This document shows positions 1 to 14,800 of a stretch of DNA of 64,000 nt, piece by piece; within the stretch, counting starts at the first letter, position 1; each line of letters starts with the position of its first letter. The DNA is from Lutraria lutraria. Its lineage: Eukaryota; Mollusca; Bivalvia; Venerida; Mactridae. Position numbers and translations under genes: made by a program. A model generated the notes under the pieces. It searched no databases. It saw only the letters and a program-made list of their open reading frames with translations, and had not been told where the DNA came from. The stretch spans positions 5,668,138 through 5,732,137 of the forward strand of contig OZ026833.1 in the NCBI GenBank assembly GCA_964023205.1. The letters are read 5' to 3'.

Positions 1-2795
1 GAAAGTACTCGTGGAAACAGAAATTACTCAAAATTTCTTTGTAATCAACGGGAACTATTCAAAAATTGTATGGCGGATGAAGAAAAATGTAGTACTTCGG
101 TCCGCAACAAAATCCATGCGCGCCGAGATAGCAACGGATATGCAGGGATGCTATATTGTAATATAGCAGCCCTGGGCTTGGAAAGCTTAATTATAGTTCA
201 GTTTCCAAAAACCCAAGTTTGACATTGGAGCTTATTAATATCAGTGTTTTGTACCTTACATTATAAATTTGTCAAAAAATATTTTTCTGTTTAATCAGTA
301 TTCTGTTTCACGGGCGAATAATTGAAAATAGATTATATTTGATTCGTGTGTGTATGTATGACATTCTTTCATACTGGCCTTTCATAAGTTGAAAGGAAAA
401 AATATATTAACTTACATTACATATTGATTTTAGGTGTTGAAATCCCCAGCCAGTTTGCTTAATTTTTATTCATAGTTGTAAATCTGAACTCGGCCGACAG
501 TCACGGTGATAAGTAACGATCTACAACATACAACATAATCGGAGCTTTCATCTGACCCATGAAATGTTGTTGTTGATTTTTGTCTTTTGGAATGAGTAAA
601 AGAAAAGCTTCTGACTCTTAAGAATTTTTACCAAAGGGTCTAATTTGTAATTACGAGAGTAGGAAATTATGCTGACTCTTTAATTTATAATCAACCAAGG
701 GTGATATTTAACCCTCAACTTTTGATGTCCAATGAAAACCCTGATAATTAAACAAAACATATTTGCATAATTATATTCATAAAGAAAGAAAATATACAAA
801 ATTGTGCTCAGAACTGGGAAAATATTGTGACTTTATTAATAATGAATTGATTACTAGCTAATTAAATACCTCCTCTATAATAATTTAAAGAGCATCTATC
901 ACCAGCATAATTATCATCGATATTACTGGAACATCGAATATCAGGGGAGACAACCATCCCGACTAAACAACTGATACATCGATCTCAAATATCAAAACTT
1001 CTGATCGTGTTTGAGATTTAATTTTTATCAAACATTATTCAACTGCTTGTCATTTATTCAGTGTAACAATAATCACATCAAAACCTCTCTAATCCGAAAA
1101 CGCCTCTGATCCGATCAAACTATGTGGTCCAACCACATTCGGTTGTACTGTATTCACTGGCTTGAATTTCATGGAATGAAGCGAACAAGTGTTGGAATGC
1201 ACAAGTATTACTAATTAACAATCATTAAATGCACTAACATTGAAATGTATGCATTTTTTGTTTTATAATAAGATAATAACAAAACATAATCAGTAACCAC
1301 TGGGACGCGTGATTCATTCTGACAGGTTGTGAAATAAATCCTTGAACAATATATCTAAATACATGTATACTTGTTGTCAAAAACTAGAACATATACAACC
1401 TCTCTAGAGCGACCCTCTGTTGAGCAACAAAACGGTCCCTTCAACAACAGCATGGTTTTTCCAACTCCATGGTTTAACTATTAATTTAACCTCTCTAGAG
1501 CAACTGTATATATAGCGACTGTACTGTATATAAAAATGTTAAAACAGACAAAGGAAAGGTATCACAAATATGTGACGTGTGCATAGCATGGTAATAGACG
1601 TCTGTCTAGACTAGTGACAGTTTCGGTGGAGTTTTTTCATGTACTAAAACGGATGATTGTTCATAAGAAGAAATTTGGTGTTACATTCAGAATTCGTGGA
1701 AATGACAGAATGTGGCCTTTATTCGGAGGTGATTTTGTTCTAAATTATCAATGATGGTTTTTAGAATAATGGCCTTAATTCCGTGAAAGGGTAGCCTTTA
1801 TTCGAAAGTGGCCACCAACGCAGATTTGACTGTACTGTCGAATAACCGAAAACATTATTTTCACCATTTCAAAAAAAAACAAATGCAAATGCATAATTTT
1901 CTCATTTATGTACACACAGACCTCTTGTATCTTGAAAAGGTAAAAAAAAATTTACATAAGGGGAAAATTAATGTTTGTTTCTGGTGACCCTAAGCTTTTT
2001 ATTAGGCCTGTTGAACAATTCATTCACTTTCTCCATTTTTGTTATCTTCCCTCATGCTTTCAAGAGCCGAAAGTCCCGATCGACCTGTCTACCTTATTTT
2101 AGCCCAATAGGCATGTAACCTTCAAACACATCTTTTATGCCTCGGGAGAATTATCTGACCTTGAAAAAATCCCACAAAAACAACGCTGTCAATGTAATTT
2201 TTGCGAGGTAATCCTTTTAAAAATCGTATAAGTAGAGGACAGCTGATGAACCAGAATAATCATAGTGAAATAAACTGTCTGGTGCAAGAACTATGTCAAT
2301 GCTATCATCGTCAGCGATTCTATATGTACGGCTTGTATTAACCAGGAGTAGTTACGGACCCGAGATGGTATTAATTTCGTATAAAACACCACATAATTCG
2401 ACCCCGTTCAACTGATATATTTATTTATATATAATACCTAATGTCGCATACTTTCAAATATTTTATAAGCATGTAACAAGACACAAACATTTTTTACGCA
2501 CTAGAAAGCATTTCAGATTGTTGCATTATTTCTCAACATGATAATGGTACAACTTAACTGACACGGGAAGAAGTGGATGACAATTACTGGTCTGGTTTCC
2601 CTTTCAGTGTTGCAAAATCGTTGCAACGTGATTCAACACTAAACTGGTTCCCGTTCCATGTCGCTTTGTACAGCAAACACGCAATAAACCAAGATCATTC
2701 AGATAGTCGCATTCTTGATTTCAAATGTAAACCGAAATACATGTAAATGTATTGTATTGCATGTACTAAAACTAGTTAGGTGTCAATAATTTGCA
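1..2795. other. Non-coding left flank with repeat fragments
   Basis: I see no supportable gene here. Bases 1-150 resemble the dispersed repeat also present near 7095, 16690, 39850, 42120 and 52100 (shared phrase ATGGCGGATG followed by GAAAAA). Bases 1079-1150 and 1395-1535 contain CCTCTCTAGAGC-like phrases typical of decayed pogo/Tigger-type termini. Bases 1705-1834 are a fragment of the 150-190 bp MITE family that ends in TTTGACTGTA. This stretch lies outside the inverted duplication, because the match to the right arm starts at about 2796. Confidence 0.6.
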
Positions 2796-5059
2796 GATTC
2801 AATTTATATCGAATAAAGAAAACAAATCTAAAATGCGATGTTTACAACCATGGCATAAAAAGAAAATATATTGTATAAGTGTCAATCTATTGGTGTTTTA
2901 ACTCGCATTTACAACCAGGGTCATTAAGTTAAATCTCAAAATTTGACAGAGGGTGAAGACCCCGGGATAACAACAAGACAGAGCCATCTATCTTCAGTAG
3001 GCAAGATGGAGAGACATACATGTGTAATTGGTGCGGGATTCGGCGGACTCCCAGCGGTGATGGGCAAGGGTTTACACGTGAAAAAATATCAACAAAACCT
3101 TTGAGTATTTTCAGAGCTTCTTTTTATGTTCCGAATTTTAAAATCTTGAGACAATATGTAACAATACTAACCAGCAACGTATACTTACTTTGACTGTACT
3201 TACATATTTTTTGTTTCTCATACATGTATTTTTTATTACTGAATCAGTATCTGTTTCTATAGTTAGATATTTGGTGACTCCCTTTATTAACTCTGCACCT
3301 GCTCACTTAGCTTCATATACCTGCTCTGACTATTTATGTCTTTACTAAAGCCGACCTGTTATCTACTCGTCTGGTATGAAACATCTCACGCAATTTTAAA
3401 AATCTCGTTTCGGGTATAGAAGTTATGTAATTTTGATCCAGTTGGTAGATACTATTTGGCCTTGACATTTTTTTACTTAGATCTAAACATAAAATGTTTT
3501 TCTCTGAAAGGAATCAGTGAAGTGTGTAGGAAGCCATCTTTAGAAGCCACGTGATAATCTCATGGGTGAATCCAATCGGAACTCTTCGCCGTTTGTCTGA
3601 AAAGTGCGTATTTCTCACGGAAATGCCCGAGTAGTAAGGATTTGGATGAAAAGTCAATAACATATAATACTTATATGGGCTCAATACGTAAACAGTCAAT
3701 TATACATACGTGGTGGACAGTAGATAACATGTACTTGACATTGAAATGTTATTATGTAAAATCTGTATTAAACATTTTTGTCGGAATATTTATAAATCTT
3801 TAAATAAGGAAAAATAACAAAAATATATTATATTCATTATACACATTTTTCATCAAACGAGAGTGAATAACTTAAGATTGAATTATTCCGGACCATTTGC
3901 CGCCAGGTATGTGTTGGTTGCTATTAAAATTTTAATAATTATTAGTTCATTGTTCATTGTTGAAGATCTTATGGAAGATTGATTGTTTAGTGTATTGTAA
4001 AATAAGTTTCCTCGTAAAATAAAGTCTTTATTATTATTATTTAATGATTTAAATGCTCATTTTATAGATCAAAACACCATTATGACCTCCATGACGGATT
4101 GATTATCTCAGTCTCATCATGGCATTTTGTTGTCTGGTAAAAATCTATTTCATTGTTTGACGACTTTATTTACAATTGAAACATTATTATTTGACGAAGT
4201 TCTTTAAATATTTTGCCGCTGGAATAATAAAATAACAAACCGCATATTGCGATACTGCGGGGGCAAGAAAATCTGATTCAGGGATATTAAAGAACATCGT
4301 AATCGTAATTCGATTAGATTCGTTTTATTCCATATCTTATAAAAGAGTTCTTTTTCTACAAAAATGTATTAAAAGTTCCGATATTGAAGCCGGTCGATTT
4401 CGAATCTTAAAATCTCTCCCGATTTCGTTCATTCCTATATTTTATCGTTTGATAACATATTGATACATATTTGCTATTACGATTCTTAGTTCAGGTGTAC
4501 TGCAAACTTGAAATGTTATGATATCGTCGATTTGGATATTCAATTATGGCGCACCAATATTTTAAGATGCGTCTCAAATCACTGTGTCTTTAAAGCGATG
4601 CCAGTAACTTCTGAAGACAAATATTAAGTTCTTTGCAAAAATAAATGGAAAATATACTTTTTGTGGGCGATCCAATGGCCTCTAGGTGCTTTTGCATATT
4701 TTTCAACCATCTCAGTAAGGCTTATACGGGCTAAGAATTCAGTCTCATTTATATTTTCTTGCTATTTTATTTTGTTACTACGTATACGAAAAAGGACTTA
4801 AGAAATCTTACTTTTGTTCATGCATGGTCTCAATTCGGAATCCTTTATAATTACTGTATTTTACCAGTAGAACATAATAATTGTTATTGTCATTGATATG
4901 TCATACTTATGCTATGTAGCAAATCTTAATTGTCTGAAGAATTGCCTACCTATCAGTTCTGTGAGGAGAGCTATGAAAGTGACCGCGTTGAAACTTATAC
5001 ATTGCAGATAAAACCGCTTTTTGAGCACTTAAATCGTTTTAGTCAGTTTTAGTCAAATT

Positions 5060-5300
5060 ACTGAATCTGTTGGGCCGTGGCCGTTGACAAGGGGTCAAGT
5101 GCACTGAAAATCCGGCGATCCGGGCTTGATTTCCGGTCGCGGCAGTTCATACTCTTCCATGAAAAGTTTACAACAATGCCGATTTTTCTCCACATGTGGA
5201 GAAGTTACTGGTTCCATATAGGAGGGTTAGTTAGAGTGCTGGTGAAAATACCAGAAAAAAACCTGTTAGGTAGATTGGCCCCCGTATAACTGAAAAGGTG
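5060..5300 (+). repeat. Old SINE-like repeat
   Basis: The start (near 5070-5150) resembles a degraded tRNA-like head with a possible B box (GGGCTTGATTTCC). It is followed by a body and a tail phrase (GTATAACTGAAAAGGTGTTG) of the kind seen at the 3' end of mollusc SINEs. The body and tail are also found in inverted orientation at about 53380-53497, so the insertion predates the duplication. The 70-residue reading frame across it has no recognisable protein character. Confidence 0.45.
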
Positions 5301-5624
5301 TTGAAAATGAAGCCGGAACTGCTAAGTGAAGAAAAACACATCCTACGGATGACAAAATGTGAACAGGTTCAATATAACCGTATACTCGTACAGAAGTCAT
5401 AACTTAAACTTTATCCACTGTTTTCATACTTAAGTGATATCTATTTTGAATTACATTGTGTTTATAGTCACGGGGAAAATGTTGATGTATGTGACGGTGC
5501 TTCAAAAAGGCACAATTAAGACCTAGAAAAACTAATAGTGATATACAAATGCCCGATTTTCCTATCTTCTTTTTTAAATGACCATACCTGTCGAATTGAC
5601 CGTTTAGCAAGAGATAAACAAAGT

Positions 5625-5814
5625 ATAGTCAAACCTGTGAACAAAGGTCACCCTTCTCAGAGTCATAATGTGGCCTTTTTTGACAGGTGGTATTTATTCA
5701 GAGGTCATGTTGTTCTAAATACATGTAACCATTTATTACAGATTTTTAAAGAATGGCCTTTATTCACAGGGTGACCTTTATTCAGAGGTGACCGTTGACA
5801 CAGGTTTAACTTTA
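5625..5814. mobile_element. MITE, GACTGTA-ended family (old copy shared by both arms)
   Basis: The left end reads ATAGTCAAACCTGTG and the right end CACAGGTTTAACTTTA, which are inverted relatives of each other. Inside are repeated phrases such as GGCCTTTATTC and GGTGACC in alternating orientation. The corresponding copy in the other arm is 52839-53018. Partial or further copies lie at 1705-1834, 10305-10400, 12618-12706, 13700-13849, 15850-16001, 16053-16215, 40736-40885, 43221-43379, 44898-45082 and 48283-48375. Confidence 0.75.
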
Positions 5815-7094
5815 TATAATAATTATGAAACATTTGGTCAAGAAATGGGTTAAGTATAAAATGTCCCGCTATTTTAGGACATCATGGGTTTATCAGTCTG
5901 AATAACAAAATAAACAATCTTGACATTCAGGACAGAATTTATTTGTACAGAAACCCCAGGACAAGTCAAACATTGACGATTAAAAAAATTGACAAAGTAC
6001 CAAAGTCTGCTAATATAATGTTTCTAAACAAACTGCATACGTTTATGATTGGTACACACAAAGTACAGATAACTTCAAATCGAGCTAGTTCAATGGCACA
6101 TCCTTGTCTGAAGCTGCTCTAACTGCTACAGTTTATTAGTTCCCTTGAGTTTACAGTCGACGTAGCCAACGACTGTTATCATTTAGCGGCTTATCCCGAC
6201 TTATAATGGTTGGGCGAAGACCCCAGGCCTGTGCTTAATCACCTAACGTCCGTGAGCCAGCTGAACATTGCGAAATTGGTCCAGGTGGGTTTGGAACTCA
6301 AAGCGACGAGGGACTAATAATTACTAGTCAAAGAATATGACCACTCGGCCACGTAGCGCCCTGCATCATGTTTTAAAACCTTTTCATCAGTATAATGTTG
6401 AACCCTTTAAACGCACTATATGCTATTCTAGAAATTAGACGATATCCGACTAACATAATGCTCTAGAACGTGATAGGTATTTAAACTGAGTAATATGATC
6501 TGACAGTTTTTTAAAGCAAATGCTGTATTTCTTCACCGACAAAAATATTTTCAATCCGTGGTCAAATTACTGATTATGCAAATACTATCATACATTCGCC
6601 TTTACAAAGTTTATTTATGCATGTCATCGGTAGGCCTATTCAAATAACAAGTAACCGAGTTAAGAAAATTATAGTTATACTAATAAAAACACATACGAAG
6701 TACATGATAGTAATCACAGCAAGGTAAGTACATAATAGTTGCAACTTGCAATGTTATTTTTTTAAATATCAAAACTGCATCTCTAGAATTATGGACGCGC
6801 ATATTACCACAATTGTTTTTCACACACATAATATTATAGTTTAGCCTTTGCTAAGCTATAAGTACAAAACTAGATGTAGATCATTACACAGAACAGAACA
6901 GAACAGAACATATACTTTATTAACTTGTACAACATGTACATCGTTATAACATATATACAGAATATATATACACAAAATCATACATAATTATCTCTACACA
7001 ATAACATAAATACACAGTTAGTTGCTTCTGTTCATACCTTGAGCGGGAATTAATTAACAAAATAAGGGGGAAATATCGGTACCGTTGAGTCAAA

Positions 7095-7265
7095 TAATCA
7101 AAGCACTGAAAGTACTCATAGAAAGCTACCTCATATAGACTTGCACAGCAACATGGAACGGGAACCAGTTTAACAATGGTATGGCGGATGTAGAAAAACG
7201 TAGTATTTAGTTCCGCATCAAAAGTCATGCACACCGAGCGAGTGGCTATTATGGAAAGTAGGAAT
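7095..7265 (-). repeat. Dispersed ~170-bp repeat copy
   Basis: This unit contains GGAACGGGAACCAGTTTAAC and ATGGCGGATGTAGAAA and begins with a GAAAGTACTCAT phrase. Related copies are at 1-150, 16685-16830 (opposite orientation), 39850-40020, 42110-42245 and 52100-52250. It creates a conserved-looking peptide ([11 protein letters not shown]) in several copies. The surrounding frames are unrelated, so I treat that as a DNA repeat artefact and not as a gene. Confidence 0.6.
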
Positions 7266-8848
7266 GTGTATTGTGCGAAATTTCGCATCGCGAAATATTG
7301 TAAAAATAAGCAGACCGTAAAGAAAGCCCTAGGGGCTGCAGGCAAATAGAGGTGATCAGGTAAGTGGAAAAATTGAACTTTCTGTTTTCACCTAATGGAG
7401 TAATCGCTAAGTTTGTTTCTGGTTACATGCTCATTTAAATAGGTAAGGTAGGTCGGGACTATTTTGGCTCTTGAAAGCGCGCGGAAATGTTACAAATGAG
7501 AGCCGAATATGTAATATCTAGGATCGCGGGGAAAATTAGAGTAGGTTGCGTATCTAAACACCAAACACCTTTTACGCCTGACTGTTTTTTCTATAAAGTC
7601 GTTTTCATTCAACCGACATTTTCATTTCACGATAGCTTAGTTTTTGTGAAATAAGAAAACAAGTATCACGCAATAACGTGTTTGATTGCGTTGAGCTGTG
7701 TGCCATTTTGGTATTTAAAAAGTCTTTGAACCAGCGTCAAAGATGTTGCGATTACAAACTTAGTGACGTCATGTTCGCGGGGCATCAAATTCTACCGCGA
7801 TTTTTCCCCAGAAAATTAAAATCGCGAATGCTGATGACCCTTTGAATTGTATTTTCAATTAGTTTTTCTTGTGTCCCGGTACGTATATATGATTATTATC
7901 ATATGCAGTGTGTTGTTAGTTAATATCGAGAGCGTAGATAAAGTTTACTTTCATAGAAGAGTCAACCGTGATTAAAATAGTCAAATCAACGTCTTGTTAA
8001 AACACCTTCTAAATGAAACGGAAGAGGAGAATTCCATATATTTTTATTTCTAAATTTAGTTAAAGATATTTCAAAATATTTTAACTTGTGTACTAAGTAT
8101 TTGTGACATCATCACGGTCATTAAAGAACACACTATTTTCACGATTTTTGAATGTATTAGACATTTATGCACATTGAATCGGTCCTTCAAATGTGCAAGG
8201 TAATGCCAAAATAGTACATTATTTCAAACCCATCAAGAATAATTAAGGGCCCGTTCTTTTTAGATTTTTTTAGTTTTAAGATGAAAGCCGTCTGAAAAGA
8301 AACTATTGACAACAAAAATTGACTAAACCTGTAAAAGTCTTATGATAGCCAGATTAATGGCAGACCGGTCGTGTTGGCGGAAACCAGAAACTCTTTATTT
8401 TACTACTAGTAATTAACAAAGGTTGTATTAAGAAAGAACCTTTTTAATGACCATTTCGCGTTGACTGCCGTTGCTTTGACTACGACAGTCGTACGTCATT
8501 GTATTAAGGTCCATTGAAACAGCCAGCGTACGCACTTTAAGCTATTTGAAATATCGCAGAAATATGTTTTATTTAGTGCACGGATTAGCAGCTATTGTCA
8601 AAGATATACCCTTCAGCAAATAAAGGCATATCACACAATTCAGGACAATCTCCCCACAACGGAAACCAATGGGATGGACAAGATGACTGTTGTAAGGAGG
8701 TGCCTATTGTTGAGAGAACGAAAATAGAGTGAAACAGCAATTTGGTTTGCTAGTATACTGACTGTAGCAGGGAAGTGGCTTAATTTTCTCAGGGGGTGGC
8801 TGCTCACTGAGGTCACACTGTATCTTCATTTATTGTTTTATTTTTCAG

Positions 8849-11800
8849 TCAGACCAAAACATGGACGTAAGAATACTGTTCGTATTACTGTCGATATGCT
8901 TCGTCGTGGTATCAAGCAAGCACAGCAGAGGTCAGCAAAGAATTAACATGAAATAACCAACACTTCAATTTCATAATAGAAATTTCTTTTCAACGCTGTA
9001 CATTATAAGTTGTCACAAAAACCTCGCTGTCTTAATAACTTATCTAAGTTGCTAAAACTTTAACCTACACATATCTATGTTGTTTTCTTTCGAAGAATAT
9101 CATAACACGAAATGTATATCACATTCTGCGAAAATTTGTATCTATAAAAGTTAAGAATAATGTCTGTTGAATTAAACAATATGCAGACATGCTAGTATAG
9201 GTACATCGATCGCCTTTTTGTGTGCATTTTGCTCTTATTGGACCTCGTTAATAAGGACAGATATTCAATAAACAAACTGTTAAGTATAAAATGCACTATG
9301 CATGATGCCACATAACTTTTTGTTTACATTCTCTGTAGTTCTGGAGACTTACACATCGCACCCTTGTATAAGGACATGCCAAAATAACAGACCACAAAAT
9401 TGTTATTATGACTTCGAGTTGGAGCTATACTTCACGCTGACCAGGGCGTGCTTTGATTGTCCAATGAATAAATCCGACTGTTACCGGCCGCACTGTGTAC
9501 CGGCTGATGGTGTACCACGCGCTATCCTTGTAGCCAATAGAATGCTACCGGGACCAGCCATTCACGTAAGACTTGCACTTTGCTGTAATATTTGTACAAA
9601 TTGGGAATGAATGATAATTGTATATTGGAATATCGAACGATAAAAGGCACAAAATTTAATAGTACGGTGTCCAAAAAAAAAAAATTTCCACAGTTACGTA
9701 TAGCATTGGAGAAACATCCTTCTATACGGTATTGACAAATAACAAGGGGTTTCGGAGACGTACTGTGGTCTATTCTACTATCAACGTAATGTTTTCAGAG
9801 ACTGTCTTGATTCGGTCCAAAGAACTATAGGTTGGTCAGTTCCTGGTACGACATAAATAATGTTCACTGAGACATCTTTGTGTTAGACAATGCATCTAGA
9901 GTCATTCGTTTTTTCCCACTTATTCCAGGGATTCACGCGGTAAAGTGAACAGATACTATAGTCTACTAATGGTACTGTGCATATTTCGGGAGCATTTGTC
10001 AGGTTAAATGCCAAGCAATATGTGATTAAACCTCGGCTTTTAACTGACGTTAACCCTGAATAAAATTTGATTTCCTTTTATTTTTCACAGGTTTGTCAAG
10101 GAGACACCGTTATTGTAAACGTTACCAATCATTTAACAGGAGGCGAGGGAACCAGTATACATTGGCATGGAGTATTTCAACACGGTTCCCAGCATATGGA
10201 CGGCGTTGGCATGGTAACGCAATGTCCCATTCAATTAAATACAAAATTCGAATATAGGTAAGATATTTTTTACGGTGATCAAAGCGTAAGACATCAAATC
10301 TACATGAAAACAAAATGACCCCCGAATAAAGGCCACCTGTCAATAAAAGCCACATGTTTATGTCCTGATGATGGCCAGTGTTCACGAGCTTGATTATAAT
10401 TATTTTACATGTATAAATGATGTCCATATAAGATTCGCCATTACAGCTTAATAATATTATACTTACCATTGGTGAAAAATCCATGCTATGTTTTGTTCAA
10501 TGTGTATGTAATGTATAATTATATATTTATGTACTGTAAATGATGGACATTATGCCTTATGATTGAAATAGATAAATATCGATCTATCTATATTCTTTCT
10601 TTAAAGGCAGTAAAAAGGTATATTTAATCTTAACATTGCATCTAATTTTGTATGATTTTTTTATTAATTTATTTTTTAAAAACTGAGACTTTGAAGACAT
10701 TAGTTATATTTAATTTTTTAATATCAGGCGAATTACAGACATACAGTTTGAAGAATTTGAATTTAATCGTTTATGTCTACATTTAAAACAAATAAGTAAT
10801 AAATGTTATTGATTTTCTACCATTCCCGTATTACATTATATACACACATTCTTCTTTCTTTTCTTTCTTGGTCATACATTATACCTGACTCAGTCTGTTT
10901 TAAAATTATTCGAATATAGTAGGAATTCAGAAAGGATTACCTGACTTTACAAGTGTAATCTCGGAGATATGTTTCCAAATAAAAGCCGTGTTTAAATAAA
11001 TACAGTAAAACCCCGATTATTCGAATGTCACTGGGCCCTGAAAATCATTCGGATAATCCATGGTTTCGAATAATCCATTTCAGTATGATGCACTGTTTTA
11101 TTTATATATAAAATCTGCTTGAATAAATTAGATTAGTGTCCCGAGTTTGCTTGAAGACCTTTAATAATCTTTGTTTAATCATTGAAGTATTAAAATCTGT
11201 AGAGTTTTGCATAATTCATAAATTACCAAGGTCATGAAGTTATAATGACAATTTGACGTGATATGCCCAATTTAGTCCACTTTAAAACATCACATTATTT
11301 GCGTCTTCTATATTTTTATAGATTATTACAATGATAGGGTATATACGTAACTTGATTTCATATTAAAATCATTATTTTCTTTATACATGTACTTTTATTG
11401 GATGTTGTGCTAGCTAATTTACCAAACATTTAATTTTTTGAGATAAGTCGATTTTATAAAACTTTTGGTACCTGTTCTATTTCATTAACTGTGTAGAACA
11501 AAAATATTATCAGGAGATGGGGTAAAAAATAGGCATTTATAACGAAGCTGTTAAAGTAAAATTGTAATGTATTCTAAACAAAACACGAAACTATGACTTA
11601 ATAATTAAACGAAATTAATTTTTCAACATGAGAAGTTGACTCAAGGTAAGCGTCTAGAAATTCGACCCAATGTATGTACAAGTTGATCTCATTACACGGT
11701 TTATACCGTTAGTGACACAATCATGCATTTGAGCATCGTGCATTTTTACACCATGGCCGATATTAAAGTGCTGACAAATAGTTTTTAATCTCATTCCGAA

Positions 11801-14800
11801 CACCATGCTGTCGTACTTCAAAGTTCAGTTGCAATATTATGCACCGTGCACATGGACTTTTACAAGCCCTTATCGAATCATATGCATTAAAAAACAACAC
11901 GAGATATCAAAGTCCACTACTTCCATTTGATTTTGATTGACAACTCGGGGATTTTGCACGTACTAAACCATCCATTGAAGTGCACGTTTCCCAGATTCAT
12001 TGAAAATAATGCGCTGGCTCGCCTTTTATTATAAGATAACGTCTTATAGGGACCTTGGCCGACATTTTATGCTGATACATCATCGAGACGTTCTTTCGAA
12101 ATAATATTTCTGTTAGTCCTTTAATATGTTTCTGTTTGGAGAGCATGTACGTGTGTCTGATATCGCGGACAATATTTCGTTTTCAATAGTATTAATTTTA
12201 TTCTATAAAATGAGTCAAAATATGTCACTGTGTGTCCAATAGTGTATATAAATCCGTGCAGATAATATTTGAAAGTGACATACTCTATTGACGAGAACTA
12301 CTATTTTCCACCTTCAGATTCAAAGCAGAAAATGCTGGCACCCATTTCTGGCACGCCCACTCCGGACTGCAACGGGCTGATGGATTGTTTGGGGCGTTGG
12401 TTGTACGACAACCAGATACGTTTGAATCACATCTTGGACTGTATGAACATGATTTATCAGAGCATACCATCCTCGTCAACGATTGGTTAGTTGAGTTGAG
12501 TGTCAACAGATTTGCCAACCACCATCATGCTGGAGGCGACAATAAACCAAGATCTATGCTTATTAATGGTAAGTTACAACAAACTCCATTTACCAACCTG
12601 CATTAATTATTTAGAACAAAATAACCTCCGAATAAAGACCACCTGTCAATAAAGGTCACATTTTATTTTTCACAAAGAATGACCTTTGTTTACAGGTTTG
12701 ACTGTATTAAATTTGGGTTGTCTAAAAAATTAACTGAGTAAAAATTTTACAGTCACCATAAACCTTTCCAAGCCTAAAGCAAGATTGTATCAAACTGAGT
12801 TTTTATGTGTTTATAGGGTTGTAAATAAGGCATAGCTACTAATTATAAGTAAGGTAACTTCAACGCTCGAATAGAGAGAACCTATTCTATCATTGATCCT
12901 GAATCTTCGTATGTATTAACAAAAAACTTACTTCGAGAGAGATACAATGTCATATTTCTCCAGTATCTTCCTCACCCTCTCTCTGTGAGTGAGTGTGTGT
13001 GTGGGGGGCTGCACTGAAGTGACCATAACTGTCTGTCGAATCGAACCGTTAAACAACTGAAAAACAACCACCAAAGACACCTTCATATTTCAATTTTTGT
13101 TCGAGGTTTTACGAGGAAATTAAGGACACATTTTTGGAGGCATTTTGAACGGTCCTTTCCATTAACCAGAGCAAACCTGCATGGGTTAATTATAGACTCG
13201 TCTGACATAGAAATCAGATTTAGCTTAAACTATCTCAAGTCCTTTGTTGAAACAAATAAAAAAAATGGTGACATTCTCGCTCCTATCCATTGTTGTCAGC
13301 GATTGAAGGTAACTGACATACAATTATAAGCCATTGGCAAGATTATAAAGGTCAATATGGCGAACACAGCTAAGATATGAAAACACGTCATAAGTCTCTA
13401 TACAAGGATAAAAAGTTTAAAAACATGGTGCTTGAGATATCTGAAGGGTGAAGTTGTTTAATTGTCCTGTGTCTAACCGAATTATCTTCTTATAAGGTCC
13501 CATGCACTACAAAAATAATGGAGGTGACCAGATGACCTATTTTTTGTCTGACAGGACAGACTGACCTAGTTTATTGAATAGGTTCAGGGTTTTAAACATC
13601 GAGCTATGTGCTTCTTGCTTATCTGTTAAATAATACTGTAGAACATAAATCTAAATGTCAAATACATACTTAATATTTTAATATGTACTGTAGAACATGT
13701 GAAAAAATGCGATCTTTACTGACAAGTTGCTCTTATTCGATATTCATTTCGTTCTAAGTAATCGGTGTTCAAAGCTTTTAAAAAGAATGACCTTTTCACA
13801 TGATGGTCATAATTCGCAGGTGGCCGCTAGCACAGGTTCGAGACTGTATATTGAATTTATTACCATACATTGTTCAGATCAAAATTCTAAAGACGGTAGT
13901 TTCATTTAGTACTAAGGCAACACTTCTAAATACTTGTTAAACCTGTCCGTACTTAAAGTTATATGGATGTTAAACTGAGGACTTGTCAATAAACCGATCT
14001 TACACTGTTTTTTTCTCTTTATTTCAGGTAAAGGAGTTTTACAAGAGTTTTTTGACAACTCAGATAACACTACAAAATATACCCCAGTCGAAATATTCCA
14101 TGTAACAAGAGGTAAAAGATACAGATTTAGAACAATAAGTAATGGAATACTGAACTGTCCCATCCAGGTAATGTAGCCACGTGTAGTCATATCAAATATC
14201 TCAGGGACGCTTCGTTTTTCAGTGTCCCCATCTCAACTATTGAGCCGAACACTGCGCCTGCTTTTTTGGGATTACATCAAGAGAAGCAGAAAATTAAAAA
14301 TGTAAAAATATGAATAAATACGTCCGTATTTATAAAAATATACCTTTTTAATAAGTTTTTATATACTTATATTTCATCTATTGAGGTCCCCATACATGTA
14401 ACTATCCATTGTCATATGCAATGTACACGTACCTGTAAACTCATGCCATCCTTTAAAATAATTTCTTTGCTGTAACGCTACCAACGGCTCGTACTCATAA
14501 AAAAACAGTTCCTACCCAACTATTTTACCTCATGGTTTTTTTAAAAGATAAAAAATAGCATTCTGACTTGTATTTTGAGTTAAATATAAAAATAAATTGT
14601 AAAGAAGAATATTTCCTACTTACCTACACACTGAGAATTTTCAGGGCAGGGTTACCCCGAACAAACATTTTTTATGAAAGATCATAAGAATACATGACAC
14701 ATTTAATTTTCCAGGTTTCTATTGACAACCATACATTGACGATGATTGCTTCTGATGGTAACCCTTTTGAGAAAATTGAAGTGGATTCTTTTAATATATT

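Noticed and set aside
6944..7345. 133-residue frame on the - strand
   Set aside because: It runs across a dispersed ~170-bp repeat; only the repeat part looks conserved, and flanking frame is not kept in other copies.
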